DNA of 64,000 bases, from positions 186,001 through 250,000 of the forward strand of contig JACPYT010000002.1 in assembly GCA_016195805.1 (NCBI GenBank), read 5' to 3'. The notes below the pieces were generated by a model that was not told the DNA's origin, searched no databases, and saw only the letters and a program-made list of their open reading frames with translations. Of the stretch, positions 50,641 to 60,640 are shown piece by piece; the first letter of the stretch is position 1, and each line of letters begins with the position of its first letter. The stretch is from Hydrogenophilales bacterium (GTDB lineage Bacteria; Pseudomonadota; Gammaproteobacteria; Burkholderiales; Thiobacillaceae). A program made the translations under genes and the position numbers.

Positions 50641-52005
50641 ATGGGACGTAAATATTTCGGCACCGACGGCGTGCGGGGCAGGGTGGGCGAATCGCCCATC
50701 ACCCCCGAGTTTGTGATGCGTCTGGGCTATGCCGCCGGGCAGGTGCTGGTGGCCGACCGTGGCAGCCTGCCGCCGAACCAGCACCCGACCGTGCTGATCG
50801 GCAAGGACACCCGGATTTCAGGCTATATGCTGGAAGCCGCGCTGGAAGCCGGTTTCACTGCGGCCGGTGTGAACGTGCTGATGACCGGGCCGATGCCTAC
50901 GCCGGCCGTGGCCTATCTGACGCGGGCATTGCGCCTGCAGGCCGGAGTGGTGATCTCGGCTTCGCACAACCCGTTCGAGGATAACGGCATCAAGTTTTTT
51001 TCCGCCAGCGGCCAGAAGCTGCCGGACAGCGTCGAGGAGGCGATCGAGGCACATCTGGATCAGCCGATCGTGACGGTCGAAGCGCGCCAGCTGGGACGCG
51101 CCCGCCGCATCGAGGATGCCGCAGCGCGCTACATCGAGTTTTGCAAGAGCACCTTCCCCAATAATCTCGACTTGCGCGGGATGCGGATCGTGGTCGACTG
51201 CGCGCACGGGGCGACCTATCACATCGCCCCCCACGTGCTGCACGAACTGGGTGCAGAGGTGATTGCCATCGGCAACGAACCGAACGGCTTCAATATCAAC
51301 GACGAATGCGGTGCGACCCATACCCAGGCCCTGTCCGAGGCGGTACGCACGCATCATGCGGATATCGGCATCGCGCTCGATGGCGACGGCGACCGCCTGA
51401 TGATGGCTGATGCCGAGGGGCGAGTGTACGACGGCGACCAGCTGGTCTACGTTATTGCCCGCCATCGCATCCAGAGCGGCTACATGAAGGGCGGCGTGGT
51501 GGGCACACTGATGACCAACCTCGGCACCGAGCACGCGCTGGCGCGTATCCATATTCCGTTCGAGCGTGCCAGGGTAGGCGACCGCTATGTGCTCGAGCGT
51601 CTGCAAGCCAACGGCTGGATGCTCGGCGGCGAAACCTCGGGGCACATTCTCTGCCTGGACAAGCACACGACGGGTGACGGAATTGTTTCAGCCCTGCAGG
51701 TGCTGCGCGCCCTGTGCGAAACGGGCGAGACGCTGGATGCCTTCACGGCCGATCTGGAGACCTATCCGCAGGTGATGATCAATGTGCCGGTGGCAAAAGG
51801 CTTCAGGCTGGATGCCGCGCCCGCGGTCAGTGCCTCGGTCGCCAAGGCAGAGGCTGCGCTGAATGGCAGCGGCCGGATCGTTTTACGAGCCTCCGGTACC
51901 GAGCCGCTGATCCGCGTGATGGTGGAAGGGCGCGATGCCAGCCTGGTGCGTCACACGGCTGAAACAATTGCTGCTGCAGTCAGGGCGGCCGCCGCAGGCG
52001 GGTGA
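50641..52005 (+). CDS. glmM: phosphoglucosamine mutase
   Basis: GlmM converts glucosamine-6-phosphate to glucosamine-1-phosphate for peptidoglycan. The 454-residue protein starts [20 protein letters not shown]. The active-site Ser is in [17 protein letters not shown]; the metal loop is [14 protein letters not shown], then [20 protein letters not shown] and [23 protein letters not shown] lies before the ATG. Confidence 0.98.
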   Translation: MGRKYFGTDGVRGRVGESPITPEFVMRLGYAAGQVLVADRGSLPPNQHPTVLIGKDTRISGYMLEAALEAGFTAAGVNVLMTGPMPTPAVAYLTRALRLQAGVVISASHNPFEDNGIKFFSASGQKLPDSVEEAIEAHLDQPIVTVEARQLGRARRIEDAAARYIEFCKSTFPNNLDLRGMRIVVDCAHGATYHIAPHVLHELGAEVIAIGNEPNGFNINDECGATHTQALSEAVRTHHADIGIALDGDGDRLMMADAEGRVYDGDQLVYVIARHRIQSGYMKGGVVGTLMTNLGTEHALARIHIPFERARVGDRYVLERLQANGWMLGGETSGHILCLDKHTTGDGIVSALQVLRALCETGETLDAFTADLETYPQVMINVPVAKGFRLDAAPAVSASVAKAEAALNGSGRIVLRASGTEPLIRVMVEGRDASLVRHTAETIAAAVRAAAAGG

Positions 52006-52014
52006 TTTCCCGTC

Positions 52015-52048
52015 CTGAAATATATCTGTAATATTCGCCCGTTAGTAT
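52015..52048 (+). promoter_or_regulatory. PHO box and -10 of the pst operon
   Basis: CTGAAAT-ATAT-CTGTAAT (52015-52032) is a 7-4-7 direct repeat close to the PhoB consensus (5 and 6 of 7 matches). Exactly 10 bp later comes TAGTAT (52043-52048) as -10, the spacing used by PhoB-activated promoters. It lies 46 bp before the pstS start. Confidence 0.7.
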
Positions 52049-52093
52049 GACTGCGTCGCCTGGGCGGCAAAGTCAAAACTACCGGAGATTTAC

Positions 52094-53113
52094 ATGATTA
52101 CTATCAATAAACTGGCCAAGGGCTCCCTGGCTGTGGCCATGGGCCTGGCTTTCTCTGTTAGCGCGCTGGCCGCTGACATCACCGGCGCGGGTTCGACCTT
52201 CGCCTATGCGATCTACACCAAGTGGGCCGAAGGCTATCAGGCCAAGACCGGCAGCAAGGTCAACTATCAGGGCATCGGTTCGTCGGGCGGCGTCAAGCAG
52301 ATCAAAGCCAAGACGGTCGACTTCGCAGGCAGCGATGCGCCGCTGAAGGAAGAAGAGCTGGATGCTGCTCACCTGGTGCAGATTCCGACCGTGATGGGTG
52401 GTGTCACCATCGTCATGAACGTTCCCGGCATTGAATCCGGTAAGCTGAAGCTGGACGGTGCCACCGCTGCCGACATCTTCCGCGGCGCGATCACCAAATG
52501 GAACGCCCCCGCCATCGCCAAGCTGAACCCCGGCGTGACCCTGCCGGACCTGGCCATCACCGTGGCGAACCGCTCGGACGGTTCCGGCACGACCTACGCA
52601 TTCAGCAACTACCTGGCCAAGCAGTCGGTGGCGTTCATGCGCGAAGTCGGCGCCGGCAACACCGTGAACTGGCCGGCCAACTCGGTGGGCGGCAAGGGTA
52701 ACCCGGGCGTAGCCGCCAACGTCGAGAAGATCAAGGGTGCGATCGGCTACGTCGACTTCTCCGATGCAGTGAAGAACAACATGAAATTCGTCATGCTGAA
52801 GAACCATGCAGGCAACTTCATCATGCCGAGCCAGAAGTCGGTTGCCGATGCTGCTGCCGGCGCGAACTTCAAGGTTCGCGGCATGGCGCCTGATCTGCTG
52901 GACCAGTCGGCCAAGAACGCATGGCCGATCACCACCGCGACTTTCGTGCTGGCGTACGAAAAAGGTTCTGATGCCGCCAAGCAGAAAGCCATCGTCGACT
53001 TCTTCACCTGGTCCCTCAACAACGGCCAGAAAGAGGCTGCCGAGCTGGGCTATGTTGCACTGCCGCCGAATGTCGTGAAGATGGTTGAAGCGGAAATGAA
53101 GAGCATCAAGTAA
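52094..53113 (+). CDS. pstS: phosphate ABC transporter substrate-binding protein PstS
   Basis: PstS binds phosphate in the periplasm. The 339-residue protein has a signal peptide (LAVAMGLAFSVSALAADIT), then GAGSTFAYAIYTKWAEGYQ, VNYQGIGSSGGVKQI (phosphate loop), DFAGSDAPLKEEEL and NRSDGSGTTYAFSNYL. Two strong hairpins follow the gene, before pstC. Confidence 0.97.
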   Translation: MITINKLAKGSLAVAMGLAFSVSALAADITGAGSTFAYAIYTKWAEGYQAKTGSKVNYQGIGSSGGVKQIKAKTVDFAGSDAPLKEEELDAAHLVQIPTVMGGVTIVMNVPGIESGKLKLDGATAADIFRGAITKWNAPAIAKLNPGVTLPDLAITVANRSDGSGTTYAFSNYLAKQSVAFMREVGAGNTVNWPANSVGGKGNPGVAANVEKIKGAIGYVDFSDAVKNNMKFVMLKNHAGNFIMPSQKSVADAAAGANFKVRGMAPDLLDQSAKNAWPITTATFVLAYEKGSDAAKQKAIVDFFTWSLNNGQKEAAELGYVALPPNVVKMVEAEMKSIK

Positions 53114-53138
53114 GACGCCGAGCGTCTCGCAGATGTTC

Positions 53139-53202
53139 GCCGGGGCAGCATGCTGCCCCGGCTGTTCTACGAAAGCAGCTGCCGCGTTGTCGGCTGCTTT
53201 CG
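53139..53202 (+). other. two strong hairpins between pstS and pstC
   Basis: The 24-bp perfect palindrome at 53139-53162 has the half GCCGGGGCAGCA. A second hairpin pairs CGAAAGCAGC (53170-53179) with GCTGCTTTCG (53193-53202). Neither has a T-run. They probably protect the pstS mRNA 3' end or reduce read-through, giving excess PstS over the membrane parts, as known for binding-protein genes in other ABC operons. Confidence 0.8.
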
Positions 53203-53236
53203 CAGATAAAAGAACCAAACCAATAGGCACCCCATA

Positions 53237-54214
53237 GTGAGCGAGCCCAGCGCATCCGCCGGAATCGATCTGCATGCCAGGCAGGTCCGAAAATTTCGGC
53301 TGCAGGACATGTTCTTCCATCACTCCACCCAGATTTTCGCCTTCGTTGTTCTGGCGGCACTGGTGGGTATTCTGGTCTCGCTTGCCATCGAGGCCTGGCC
53401 AAGCCTCAAGACGTTCGGCCCCGCCTTCCTGTGGACCAATGTCTGGAGTGTGCCGGACGACCGGTTCGGTGCGCTGGCGGCCATCTACGGCACGGTGACG
53501 ACGTCCGTTCTGGCGCTACTGATTGCAGTGCCGATCAGCTTCGGGATTGCCTTGTTCCTGACCGAGACCTGTCCAGTGTGGTTGCGCCGCCCCCTGGGTA
53601 GCGCTATCGAATTGCTGGCGGGAATTCCCTCCATTGTGTATGGCATCTGGGGATTGTTCGTCTTCGCGCCGCTGTTTTCCGAGTATGTCCAGCCGCCCTT
53701 GCAGGAGTGGCTGGGCAAGGTGCCGGTTATCGGCGGCTGGTTCGCCGGTCCGCCCATCGGGGTTGGCATTCTCGCTGCCAGCATCGTCCTGGCCCTGATG
53801 ATCATTCCCTTTATCGCTTCGGTCATGCGCGATGTGTTCGAAACGGTGCCGCACGTGCTCAAGGAATCGGCTTACGGGGTCGGCTGCACGACCTGGGAAG
53901 TGGTGCGCAATATCGTGCTGCCTTATACGCGGGTAGGGGTCATCGGCGGCATCATGCTGGGGCTGGGGCGTGCACTGGGGGAAACCATGGCGGTGACCTT
54001 CGTGATCGGCAATGCCAACCGCATCAACGGCAGTCTGTTCGCGCCGGGCACCTCGATTGCCTCCACGCTGGCGAACGAGTTCGGCGAGGCGGATCCCGGC
54101 CTGCATATTTCTTCCCTGTTTGCATTGGGCCTCGTTTTGTTTGTCATCACCTTTGTCGTGCTGGCGATTTCACGCTGGCTCATCAGCCGCAGCATAGGCT
54201 CGGAAGGGCTGTAA
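53237..54214 (+). CDS. pstC: phosphate ABC transporter permease PstC
   Basis: The 325-residue protein has six membrane helices with PstC features: [55 protein letters not shown] and the coupling loop [20 protein letters not shown], then [18 protein letters not shown]. Start GTG at 53237. pstA follows after 5 bp. Confidence 0.96.
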   Translation: MSEPSASAGIDLHARQVRKFRLQDMFFHHSTQIFAFVVLAALVGILVSLAIEAWPSLKTFGPAFLWTNVWSVPDDRFGALAAIYGTVTTSVLALLIAVPISFGIALFLTETCPVWLRRPLGSAIELLAGIPSIVYGIWGLFVFAPLFSEYVQPPLQEWLGKVPVIGGWFAGPPIGVGILAASIVLALMIIPFIASVMRDVFETVPHVLKESAYGVGCTTWEVVRNIVLPYTRVGVIGGIMLGLGRALGETMAVTFVIGNANRINGSLFAPGTSIASTLANEFGEADPGLHISSLFALGLVLFVITFVVLAISRWLISRSIGSEGL

Positions 54215-54219
54215 TCGAC

Positions 54220-55065
54220 ATGATTAGCCTATACACGCGCCGGATTTGGCTGAACCGCATCGGCATTACCCTTTCCATGCTCGCAATGAGCCTGGGGCTG
54301 ATCGCTTTGTTGTGGATTTTGTGGACCCTGTTTTCCAAGGGCTTTGCCGTGCTGAGCTGGGATCTGTTTACCCAGGACACGCCGGCGCCCAGTTCCGAAG
54401 GGGGGGGCTTGCGCAATGCGATTGTCGGTAGCGCTCTCATCCTGTTGTTTTCCATGCTGATCTCGACACCGATCGGCATTCTGGCGGGAATCTATCTGGC
54501 CGAGTTCGGCAGGGTGTCGAAATTTGCGTCGTTTACCCGCTTCATGACCGACATCATGCTGTCGGCGCCATCCATCGTCATCGGCCTGTTCGTTTATGCA
54601 CTGTTCGTGGCGACTACCGGCGGCTTCTCGGGATGGGCTGGCTCGCTGGCGTTGTCGCTGATCGCCATCCCGGTGGTAGTGCGCACCACCGAGAACATGC
54701 TGAAGCTGGTACCGACCAGCCTGCGCGAAGCGGCATTTGCGGTGGGGGCGCCGCGCTGGCAGGTATCGCTCAAGGTGACGCTGCGTGCGGTCAAATCGGG
54801 TGTGGTGACGGGCGTGCTGCTGGCCATGGCGCGCATCACCGGCGAAACCGCACCGTTGTTGTTCACCGCGCTGAACAACCAGTTTTTCAGCACCAACATG
54901 GCGAAACCCATGGCCAACCTGCCCGTGGTGATCTTCCAGTTCGCGCTGAGCCCGTTTGACAACTGGGTGGCCCTGGCCTGGGGCGGGGCGCTTCTGATCG
55001 CCTTGCTGGTACTGGCGGTCAACATCGGCGTGCGCGTCGTTTTCCGCAATAAAGACAAACGTTAA
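54220..55065 (+). CDS. pstA: phosphate ABC transporter permease PstA
   Basis: From ATG 54220 the protein has 281 aa with six helices: GITLSMLAMSLGLIALLWIL, STPIGILAGIYLAEFGRVSK, MLSAPSIVIGLFVYALFVATTG and coupling loop LREAAFAVGAPRWQVSLKVTL, GVLLAMARITGETAPLLFTAL. A run of eight G (54400-54407) lies in the coding sequence. A longer frame from 53707 is a shadow of pstC. Confidence 0.95.
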   Translation: MISLYTRRIWLNRIGITLSMLAMSLGLIALLWILWTLFSKGFAVLSWDLFTQDTPAPSSEGGGLRNAIVGSALILLFSMLISTPIGILAGIYLAEFGRVSKFASFTRFMTDIMLSAPSIVIGLFVYALFVATTGGFSGWAGSLALSLIAIPVVVRTTENMLKLVPTSLREAAFAVGAPRWQVSLKVTLRAVKSGVVTGVLLAMARITGETAPLLFTALNNQFFSTNMAKPMANLPVVIFQFALSPFDNWVALAWGGALLIALLVLAVNIGVRVVFRNKDKR

Positions 55066-55083
55066 TTTCTCCGGAGCTTCACG

Positions 55084-55866
55084 ATGCCCGATCAAGCCAT
55101 GCCTGCCGGCGAAAATGCTGCTTTGCAAGTCCGCAACCTGGATTTCTTCTACGGCGATTTCAAAGGCCTCAGCAACGTCAACCTGGACATTGCGCACAAG
55201 AAGGTGACGGCCTTCATCGGACCCTCCGGCTGCGGCAAATCCACGCTGCTGCGCACCTTCAACCGCATGTACGACCTATACCCCGGCCAGCGTGCCGAAG
55301 GCCAGATCCTGTTCCATGGCAAGAACCTTCTGGACAAAAGCCAGGACGTGAACCTGGTGCGCGCCAAGATCGGCATGGTGTTCCAGAAACCGACGCCGTT
55401 CCCGATGACCATCTACGAAAACATCGCCTTCGGCGTGCGGCTGTACGAGCGCATGTCGAAAAGCGCCATGGACGATCGCGTCGAGTGGGCACTCAACAAG
55501 GCCGCACTGTGGAGCGAGGTCAAGGACAAATTGAACAAGAGCGGCCTGTCGCTTTCCGGCGGTCAGCAGCAGCGCCTGTGCATTGCGCGCGCGGTCGCGG
55601 TCAAGCCGGAAATCGTGCTGCTGGACGAACCGACCTCGGCGCTGGACCCGATCTCCACCGCCAAGATCGAGGAGCTGATCAACGAGCTGAAAAGCGATTA
55701 CACCATCGCCATCGTCACCCACAACATGCAGCAGGCTGCGCGGATTTCGGATTTCACGGCGTTCATGTATCTGGGCGAACTCATCGAGTTCAACGAAACC
55801 GGCACCATTTTCATGCGACCGGGCAAGAAGCAGACGGAAGACTACATTACTGGCCGGTTTGGTTGA
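55084..55866 (+). CDS. pstB: phosphate ABC transporter ATP-binding protein PstB
   Basis: The 260-residue ATPase has Walker [22 protein letters not shown]-loop [20 protein letters not shown], signature [19 protein letters not shown], Walker [14 protein letters not shown] and the H-loop [16 protein letters not shown]. The end ITGRFG is the family C-terminus. The last 25 bp form one arm of a 16-bp inverted repeat, and a second copy of ITGRFG-stop is found 76 bp further on. No phoU follows. Confidence 0.97.
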   Translation: MPDQAMPAGENAALQVRNLDFFYGDFKGLSNVNLDIAHKKVTAFIGPSGCGKSTLLRTFNRMYDLYPGQRAEGQILFHGKNLLDKSQDVNLVRAKIGMVFQKPTPFPMTIYENIAFGVRLYERMSKSAMDDRVEWALNKAALWSEVKDKLNKSGLSLSGGQQQRLCIARAVAVKPEIVLLDEPTSALDPISTAKIEELINELKSDYTIAIVTHNMQQAARISDFTAFMYLGELIEFNETGTIFMRPGKKQTEDYITGRFG

Positions 55867-55962
55867 CCGGCCAGTAATGTAGCGGCGGAGGCTAACGTGA
55901 GCGAAGCGAATGTTAAGGCTAATGCCGGCCGGAGCCGCTCCATCACCGGCCGTTTTGGCTGA
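55842..55962 (+). repeat. inverted repeat and duplicated pstB 3' end
   Basis: CTACATTACTGGCCGG (55842-55857) pairs perfectly with CCGGCCAGTAATGTAG (55867-55882). At 55942-55962 the codons ATC ACC GGC CGT TTT GGC TGA repeat the ITGRFG-stop end of pstB with different codons. Between them lies a palindromic segment (GCTAACGTGAGCGAAGCGAA and beyond). It looks like an insertion or template-switch that rebuilt the gene end and left the old one outside. Confidence 0.65.
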
Positions 55963-56040
55963 TTCCTCCGCGCGCCATGGGTCGGGCGGTTGACCGTCCG
56001 GCGCGTAGCGCTTACCATCGCGCACTTTTGTTTGGCAGAC
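55963..56040. other. intergenic hairpin before tpiA
   Basis: CGGGCGGT (55983-55990) and its near-complement CCGTCCGG (55994-56001) flank TTGA-type loop bases. No T-run follows, so it is not a clear terminator. No promoter is obvious for tpiA here. Confidence 0.35.
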
Positions 56041-56059
56041 TCCTGCTGTGGATAAGACT

Positions 56060-56806
56060 ATGCGCAAGAAGCTCGTAGCCGGTAACTGGAAAATGCACGG
56101 CAGCCTGGCTGAAAATGCCGCGCTGCTGGCTGCAATCAAACCCGCTTTGAACGGAATCGAAGCCGCGGTGTGTGTGCCTTTCCCGTATCTGGCGCAGGCG
56201 CAGGCTGTGCTTGCAGGGTCGTCGATTGCCTGGGGCGCGCAAAATGTGTCCGAACAGGCCAAGGGTGCGTTCACGGGTGAAGTATCCACTTCGATGCTGC
56301 TCGATTTCGGTTGCCGCTACGTGATCGTCGGGCATTCCGAACGGCGCAGCCTGTATGGCGAATCCGACGAGCTGATCGCACGCAAATACCTGGCCGCACA
56401 GGCGGCCGGCCTGACACCGATCTTGTGTGTCGGCGAATCGCTGGATGAGCGCGAATCGGGTGTGACCGAAGCAGTCGTGGCGCGTCAGCTTGATGCCGTG
56501 ATCAAGGCGGCCGGGGTGGCATCGCTGGCCAAGGCTGTGCTGGCCTACGAACCCGTGTGGGCGATCGGCACCGGCAAGACGGCAACGCCGGAGCAGGCCC
56601 AAGCTGTGCATGCCTTCATTCGCGGCAAGATCGCCGCCCTCGACGCGGGCGTGGCCGACCAGCTGATAATCCAGTATGGGGGTAGCGTAAAAGCTGCGAA
56701 TGCGGCAGAATTGATGGCTCAGCCGGATATCGATGGCGGACTGATTGGCGGTGCTTCCCTGGTCGCCGATGAGTTCATCGCGATTTGCCGGGCAGCAGCC
56801 AAGTAA
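56060..56806 (+). CDS. tpiA: triosephosphate isomerase
   Basis: TpiA interconverts dihydroxyacetone phosphate and glyceraldehyde-3-phosphate. From ATG 56060 ([20 protein letters not shown]) it has 248 aa; a GTG at 56048 adds four residues. The catalytic His is in [20 protein letters not shown], the Glu in [20 protein letters not shown], and the phosphate loop is [11 protein letters not shown] with GGLIGGASL. Confidence 0.98.
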   Translation: MRKKLVAGNWKMHGSLAENAALLAAIKPALNGIEAAVCVPFPYLAQAQAVLAGSSIAWGAQNVSEQAKGAFTGEVSTSMLLDFGCRYVIVGHSERRSLYGESDELIARKYLAAQAAGLTPILCVGESLDERESGVTEAVVARQLDAVIKAAGVASLAKAVLAYEPVWAIGTGKTATPEQAQAVHAFIRGKIAALDAGVADQLIIQYGGSVKAANAAELMAQPDIDGGLIGGASLVADEFIAICRAAAK

Positions 56807-56830
56807 GCGTCGCCGAGTAAGAATCAAGTC

Positions 56831-57181
56831 ATGGAAACACTGGTCTGGGTCGTTCACATTATCGTTGCCATTGCGCTGATCGCGCTGGTGCTCCTGCAGC
56901 ATGGCAAAGGCGCGGACATGGGCGCGGCATTCGGCAGCGGTTCGTCGGGCAGCCTGTTTGGTGCCAGCGGTTCGGCCAATTTTCTGAGTCGCAGCACCGC
57001 AGTGCTGGCAAGCCTGTTCTTCCTGACCAGCCTGGGGCTGGCGTATTTCGGGCTCCAGCAACACAAACCGGCGGCCAGTGTGCTTGACCGCACGGTTGTC
57101 CCAACGACCACGCAGCCCGTTGTGCCATCGCAGGTGCCGGGCAAGAATGCGGGCTCGAAAGCGGGGGACATCCCGCAGTAA
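56831..57181 (+). CDS. secG: preprotein translocase subunit SecG
   Basis: SecG assists the SecYEG channel. The 116-residue protein has two membrane helices and the motif LLQHGKGADMGAAFGSGSSG between them, then NFLSRSTAVLASLFFLTSLG. The C-terminal Pro/Val/Thr-rich tail is usual. It lies between tpiA and a tRNA-Leu, the common betaproteobacterial order. Confidence 0.95.
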   Translation: METLVWVVHIIVAIALIALVLLQHGKGADMGAAFGSGSSGSLFGASGSANFLSRSTAVLASLFFLTSLGLAYFGLQQHKPAASVLDRTVVPTTTQPVVPSQVPGKNAGSKAGDIPQ

Positions 57182-57208
57182 GCAGTAATATCCGGGCGTA
57201 TGCCCTTG

Positions 57209-57293
57209 GCCGACGTGGTGGAATTGGTAGACACGCTATCTTGAGGGGGTAGTGACCTAGGTCGTGCGAGTTCGAGTCTCGCCGTCGGCACCA
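57209..57293 (+). tRNA. tRNA-Leu (GAG)
   Basis: The 85-nt sequence folds as a class II tRNA with the acceptor GCCGACG pairing to CGTCGGC, discriminator A and encoded CCA. The anticodon loop is TTGAGGG with GAG at 57243-57245, closed by CTATC/GGTAG. A long variable arm and TTCGAGTCT T-loop are present. It sits in the usual place before nuoA. Confidence 0.95.
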
Positions 57294-57373
57294 TCAAATT
57301 TCCTGATTCGTTCATTAGCGTTCGCTATTGATTAAACGATTGATTTTTAAGACAAAAATACCAATTTTTCGGC

Positions 57374-57403
57374 TTGACAGTCGACGCTCTGCACTAATAC
57401 ACT
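57374..57403 (+). promoter_or_regulatory. promoter of nuo operon
   Basis: TTGACA (57374-57379) is a perfect -35; after 18 bp TACACT (57398-57403) is a fair -10. The start would be near 57410, about 43 bp before nuoA. The spacer from the tRNA to here is AT-rich and holds no gene. Confidence 0.6.
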
Positions 57404-57452
57404 CGGGTCATAATTACTCAACAGCCTGACAAGGGCGTAGCCGGAGGAACCC

Positions 57453-57812
57453 GTGGTGCTGGAAAACTACCTCCCCATTCTATTGTTCATTCTGGTCGGC
57501 CTGGCGTTCGGTATCGGCCCGATCATCGCCGGTGGCCTGCTGGCACCGCACCGCCCCGACAGCGAAAAACTCTCTCCCTACGAATGCGGCTTCGAAGCAT
57601 TCGAAGATGCGCGCATGAAATTCGACGTGCGCTACTACCTCGTCGCCATTCTGTTCATCCTGTTCGACCTGGAAATCGCTTTTCTTTTCCCCTGGGCCAT
57701 CGTGCTGGAGGAAATCGGCTTGGCGGGTTTCATCGCCATGATGGTTTTCCTGGGTATCCTGGTCGTCGGCTTCATCTACGAGTGGATGAAGGGTGCGCTG
57801 GAGTGGGAATGA
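57453..57812 (+). CDS. nuoA: NADH-quinone oxidoreductase subunit A
   Basis: NuoA is a membrane subunit of complex I. The 119-residue protein has three helices and the family motif [20 protein letters not shown] then [23 protein letters not shown] start after CCGGAGGAAC. nuoB follows closely. Confidence 0.97.
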   Translation: MVLENYLPILLFILVGLAFGIGPIIAGGLLAPHRPDSEKLSPYECGFEAFEDARMKFDVRYYLVAILFILFDLEIAFLFPWAIVLEEIGLAGFIAMMVFLGILVVGFIYEWMKGALEWE

Positions 57813-57828
57813 TGATGGAGGTCACGCT

Positions 57829-58305
57829 ATGAGCATCGAAGGCGTCCTCGAACAGGGCTTCGTCACCACCAAGGCCGATCAGCTCATCAATTACATGCGC
57901 ACCGGTTCGATGTGGCCGATGACTTTCGGGCTGGCCTGTTGCGCGGTGGAAATGATGCAGGCCGGTGCCTCGCGCTACGATCTCGACCGCTTCGGCATCG
58001 TGTTCCGCCCGAGTCCGCGCCAGTCCGACGTGATGATCGTCGCCGGCACGCTGTGCAACAAGATGGCGCCGGCACTGCGTAAGGTCTACGATCAGATGGC
58101 CGAACCGCGCTGGGTGATTTCCATGGGCTCGTGCGCCAACGGCGGCGGCTATTACCATTATTCCTATTCGGTGGTGCGTGGCTGCGACCGCATCGTGCCG
58201 GTCGACATCTATGTTCCCGGTTGCCCCCCGACTGCAGAGGCCTTGCTGTTCGGCATCATCCAGTTGCAGAACAAGATCCGTCGCACCAACACCATCGCCC
58301 GTTAA
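57829..58305 (+). CDS. nuoB: NADH-quinone oxidoreductase subunit B
   Basis: NuoB carries the N2 4Fe-4S cluster next to the quinone site. From ATG 57829 ([20 protein letters not shown]) it has 158 aa, with cluster Cys in [26 protein letters not shown] and [13 protein letters not shown] longer frame from 57793 overlaps nuoA. Confidence 0.98.
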   Translation: MSIEGVLEQGFVTTKADQLINYMRTGSMWPMTFGLACCAVEMMQAGASRYDLDRFGIVFRPSPRQSDVMIVAGTLCNKMAPALRKVYDQMAEPRWVISMGSCANGGGYYHYSYSVVRGCDRIVPVDIYVPGCPPTAEALLFGIIQLQNKIRRTNTIAR

Positions 58306-58314
58306 GCCATCTAC

Positions 58315-58914
58315 ATGCCCGCAAAGCTGGAGTCACTTTCCATTTGTCTGCAAAACGTTCTGGGTGAAGCCACTGTCCAGGCCGTCGAGCGATTGGACGA
58401 GCTGACGTTGATTATCAAGCCGCAGGCGTATGCGGCCACCATGCAAACCTTGCGCGATCATCCCGATTGCCGTTTCGAGCAACTGATCGACCTGTGCGGC
58501 ATGGATTATTCCGACTATGGTGAGGGCGCCTGGGGGGGCGCACGTTTTGCCGTGGTGGTGCATCTGCTGTCGGTGTCGAACAACCAGCGCGTCCGGGTCC
58601 GCGTATTCTGTCCCGATGATGATCTGCCGGTGGTGGCGTCGGTGGTCGATATCTGGCCGTCGGCCAACTGGTTCGAGCGCGAGGCCTTCGACCTGTATGG
58701 CATCGTGTTCGAGGGGCACCCCGACCTGCGTCGCATCCTCACCGACTACGGTTTCATCGGCCATCCATTCCGCAAGGATTTCCCGCTGTCGGGCAACGTC
58801 GAGATGCGTTACGACCCGACCCAGCAACGCGTGATCTATCAGCCGGTGTCGATCGAGCCGCGGGAAATCACCCCGCGCATCGTGCGCGACGAAAGCTACG
58901 GGGAAGGGCGCTGA
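58315..58914 (+). CDS. nuoC: NADH-quinone oxidoreductase subunit C
   Basis: NuoC belongs to the hydrophilic connecting arm. The 199-residue protein has [48 protein letters not shown] and [19 protein letters not shown], the 30-kDa subunit signature. It overlaps nuoD by one base. Confidence 0.98.
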   Translation: MPAKLESLSICLQNVLGEATVQAVERLDELTLIIKPQAYAATMQTLRDHPDCRFEQLIDLCGMDYSDYGEGAWGGARFAVVVHLLSVSNNQRVRVRVFCPDDDLPVVASVVDIWPSANWFEREAFDLYGIVFEGHPDLRRILTDYGFIGHPFRKDFPLSGNVEMRYDPTQQRVIYQPVSIEPREITPRIVRDESYGEGR

Positions 58915-60167
58915 TGGCCGAGATCAGAAACTACACCATGAACTTCGGTCCGCAGCATCCGGCCGCGCACGGCGTGCTGCGCCTGGTGCTGGAACTCGAC
59001 GGCGAGGTAATCCAGCGCGCCGACCCGCATATCGGCCTGCTGCACCGTGCGACGGAAAAGCTCGCCGAGCACAAGACCTTCATCCAGTCGGTGCCCTACA
59101 TGGACCGCCTCGACTACGTGTCGATGATGGTCAACGAGCACGCCTACGTGATGGCGATCGAGAAATTGCTCGGCATCGAGGTTCCCGAGCGCGCGCAATA
59201 CATCCGCGTGATGTTCGACGAGATCACCCGCATCCTCAACCATCTGCTGTGGCTGGGTGCGCACGCGCTCGACGTTGGTGCGATGACGGTGTTCCTGTAT
59301 GCCTTCCGCGAGCGCGAGGATCTGATGGACTGCTATGAGGCGGTATCCGGCGCACGCATGCACGCGGCCTATTATCGTCCTGGCGGCGTCTATCGCGATC
59401 TGCCTGACAGCATGCCGCAGTATCAGGCCCAGCACACCCGCAACGAAGCGACGATGAAGTCGATGAACGCCAACCGCCAGGGTTCGTTGCTCGACTTCAT
59501 CGAGGATTTCACCAACCGGTTCCCGACCTACGTCGACGAATACGAGACGCTGCTGACCGATAACCGCATCTGGAAGCAGCGCACGGTCGGCATCGGCGTG
59601 GTCTCGCCCGAGCGTGCCAAGGCATTGGGCTTCACCGGTCCGATGCTGCGTGGTTCCGGCGTCGAATGGGACCTGCGCAAGAAGCAGCCTTACGAAGTCT
59701 ACGATCGCATGGACTTCGACATCCCGGTCGGCACCAACGGCGACTGCTACGACCGCTATCTGGTGCGCATCGAGGAGTTCCGCCAGTCCAATCGCATCAT
59801 CAAGCAGTGCATCGACTGGCTGCGCAGGAACCCCGGCCCGGTCATCGTCGACAATCACAAGGTCGCTCCCCCCGATCGCCTGTCGATGAAACAGAACATG
59901 GAAGAGCTGATCCACCACTTCAAGCTTTTCACCGAAGGCATGCACGTGCCGGCGGGCGAAGCCTATGCCGCGGTCGAGCATCCCAAGGGCGAGTTTGGCA
60001 TCTACCTGGTATCCGACGGCGCCAACAAACCCTATCGTCTGAAAATCCGTGCGCCGGGGTATGCGCATCTGGCCGCGCTCGACGAAATGAGCCGCGGCCA
60101 CATGATCGCCGACGTCGTCGCCATCATCGGCACGCAGGATATCGTTTTCGGGGAGATCGACCGCTGA
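58914..60167 (+). CDS. nuoD: NADH-quinone oxidoreductase subunit D
   Basis: NuoD (49-kDa) forms the quinone-binding cavity with NuoB. The 417-residue protein has [38 protein letters not shown], the quinone-cavity region and the end [24 protein letters not shown]. It overlaps nuoE by one base. Confidence 0.98.
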   Translation: MAEIRNYTMNFGPQHPAAHGVLRLVLELDGEVIQRADPHIGLLHRATEKLAEHKTFIQSVPYMDRLDYVSMMVNEHAYVMAIEKLLGIEVPERAQYIRVMFDEITRILNHLLWLGAHALDVGAMTVFLYAFREREDLMDCYEAVSGARMHAAYYRPGGVYRDLPDSMPQYQAQHTRNEATMKSMNANRQGSLLDFIEDFTNRFPTYVDEYETLLTDNRIWKQRTVGIGVVSPERAKALGFTGPMLRGSGVEWDLRKKQPYEVYDRMDFDIPVGTNGDCYDRYLVRIEEFRQSNRIIKQCIDWLRRNPGPVIVDNHKVAPPDRLSMKQNMEELIHHFKLFTEGMHVPAGEAYAAVEHPKGEFGIYLVSDGANKPYRLKIRAPGYAHLAALDEMSRGHMIADVVAIIGTQDIVFGEIDR

Positions 60168-60640
60168 TGCTGTCTTCTGAATCGCTTGCGCTGATCGATG
60201 TCGAGGTCGCCAAATATCCGCCGGAACAGAAGCAGTCTGCGGTGATGGGCGCGCTGCGCATCGCCCAGACCGAGAAGGGCTGGCTGAAGCCCGAACTCAT
60301 CGAGTACATCGCCGATTATCTCGACATGCCGGCCATTGCCGCATACGAAGTCGCGACTTTCTACAACATGTACGATACCCGGCCGGTGGGACGACACAAG
60401 ATCACCTTGTGCACCAACCTGCCGTGCATGCTGAGAGGGGCGAACGAGATCGCCGAGCATCTCAAGAAAAAACTTGGCATCGGCTTCGGCGAAACCACCG
60501 AGGACGGCCGCTATACGCTGAAGGAAGGCGAGTGCATGGGGGCCTGCGGCGATGCGCCGATGTGCCTGCACAATAACCACACCATGCACACGCACCTCAC
60601 CCCCGAGCAGGTGGACGAACTCCTGGACAAGCTGAAATGA
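60167..60640 (+). CDS. nuoE: NADH-quinone oxidoreductase subunit E
   Basis: NuoE (24-kDa) holds a 2Fe-2S cluster. From ATG 60167 it has 157 aa with the cluster Cys in [12 protein letters not shown] and [12 protein letters not shown]. The helical N-domain ([19 protein letters not shown]) is normal. It overlaps nuoF by 4 bp. Confidence 0.97.
   Translation: MLSSESLALIDVEVAKYPPEQKQSAVMGALRIAQTEKGWLKPELIEYIADYLDMPAIAAYEVATFYNMYDTRPVGRHKITLCTNLPCMLRGANEIAEHLKKKLGIGFGETTEDGRYTLKEGECMGACGDAPMCLHNNHTMHTHLTPEQVDELLDKLK

Noticed and set aside
55889-55921. GCTAAC ... GTTAAGGC resembling an integron attC site
   Set aside because: The core motifs do not match RYYYAAC/GTTRRRY exactly, no integrase or cassette is near, and a simple palindromic insertion explains it better.
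57294-57373. Terminator after tRNA-Leu
   Set aside because: A weak TAGCG/CGCTA pairing followed by a few T is present, but the stem is too short and loop too small to support it.
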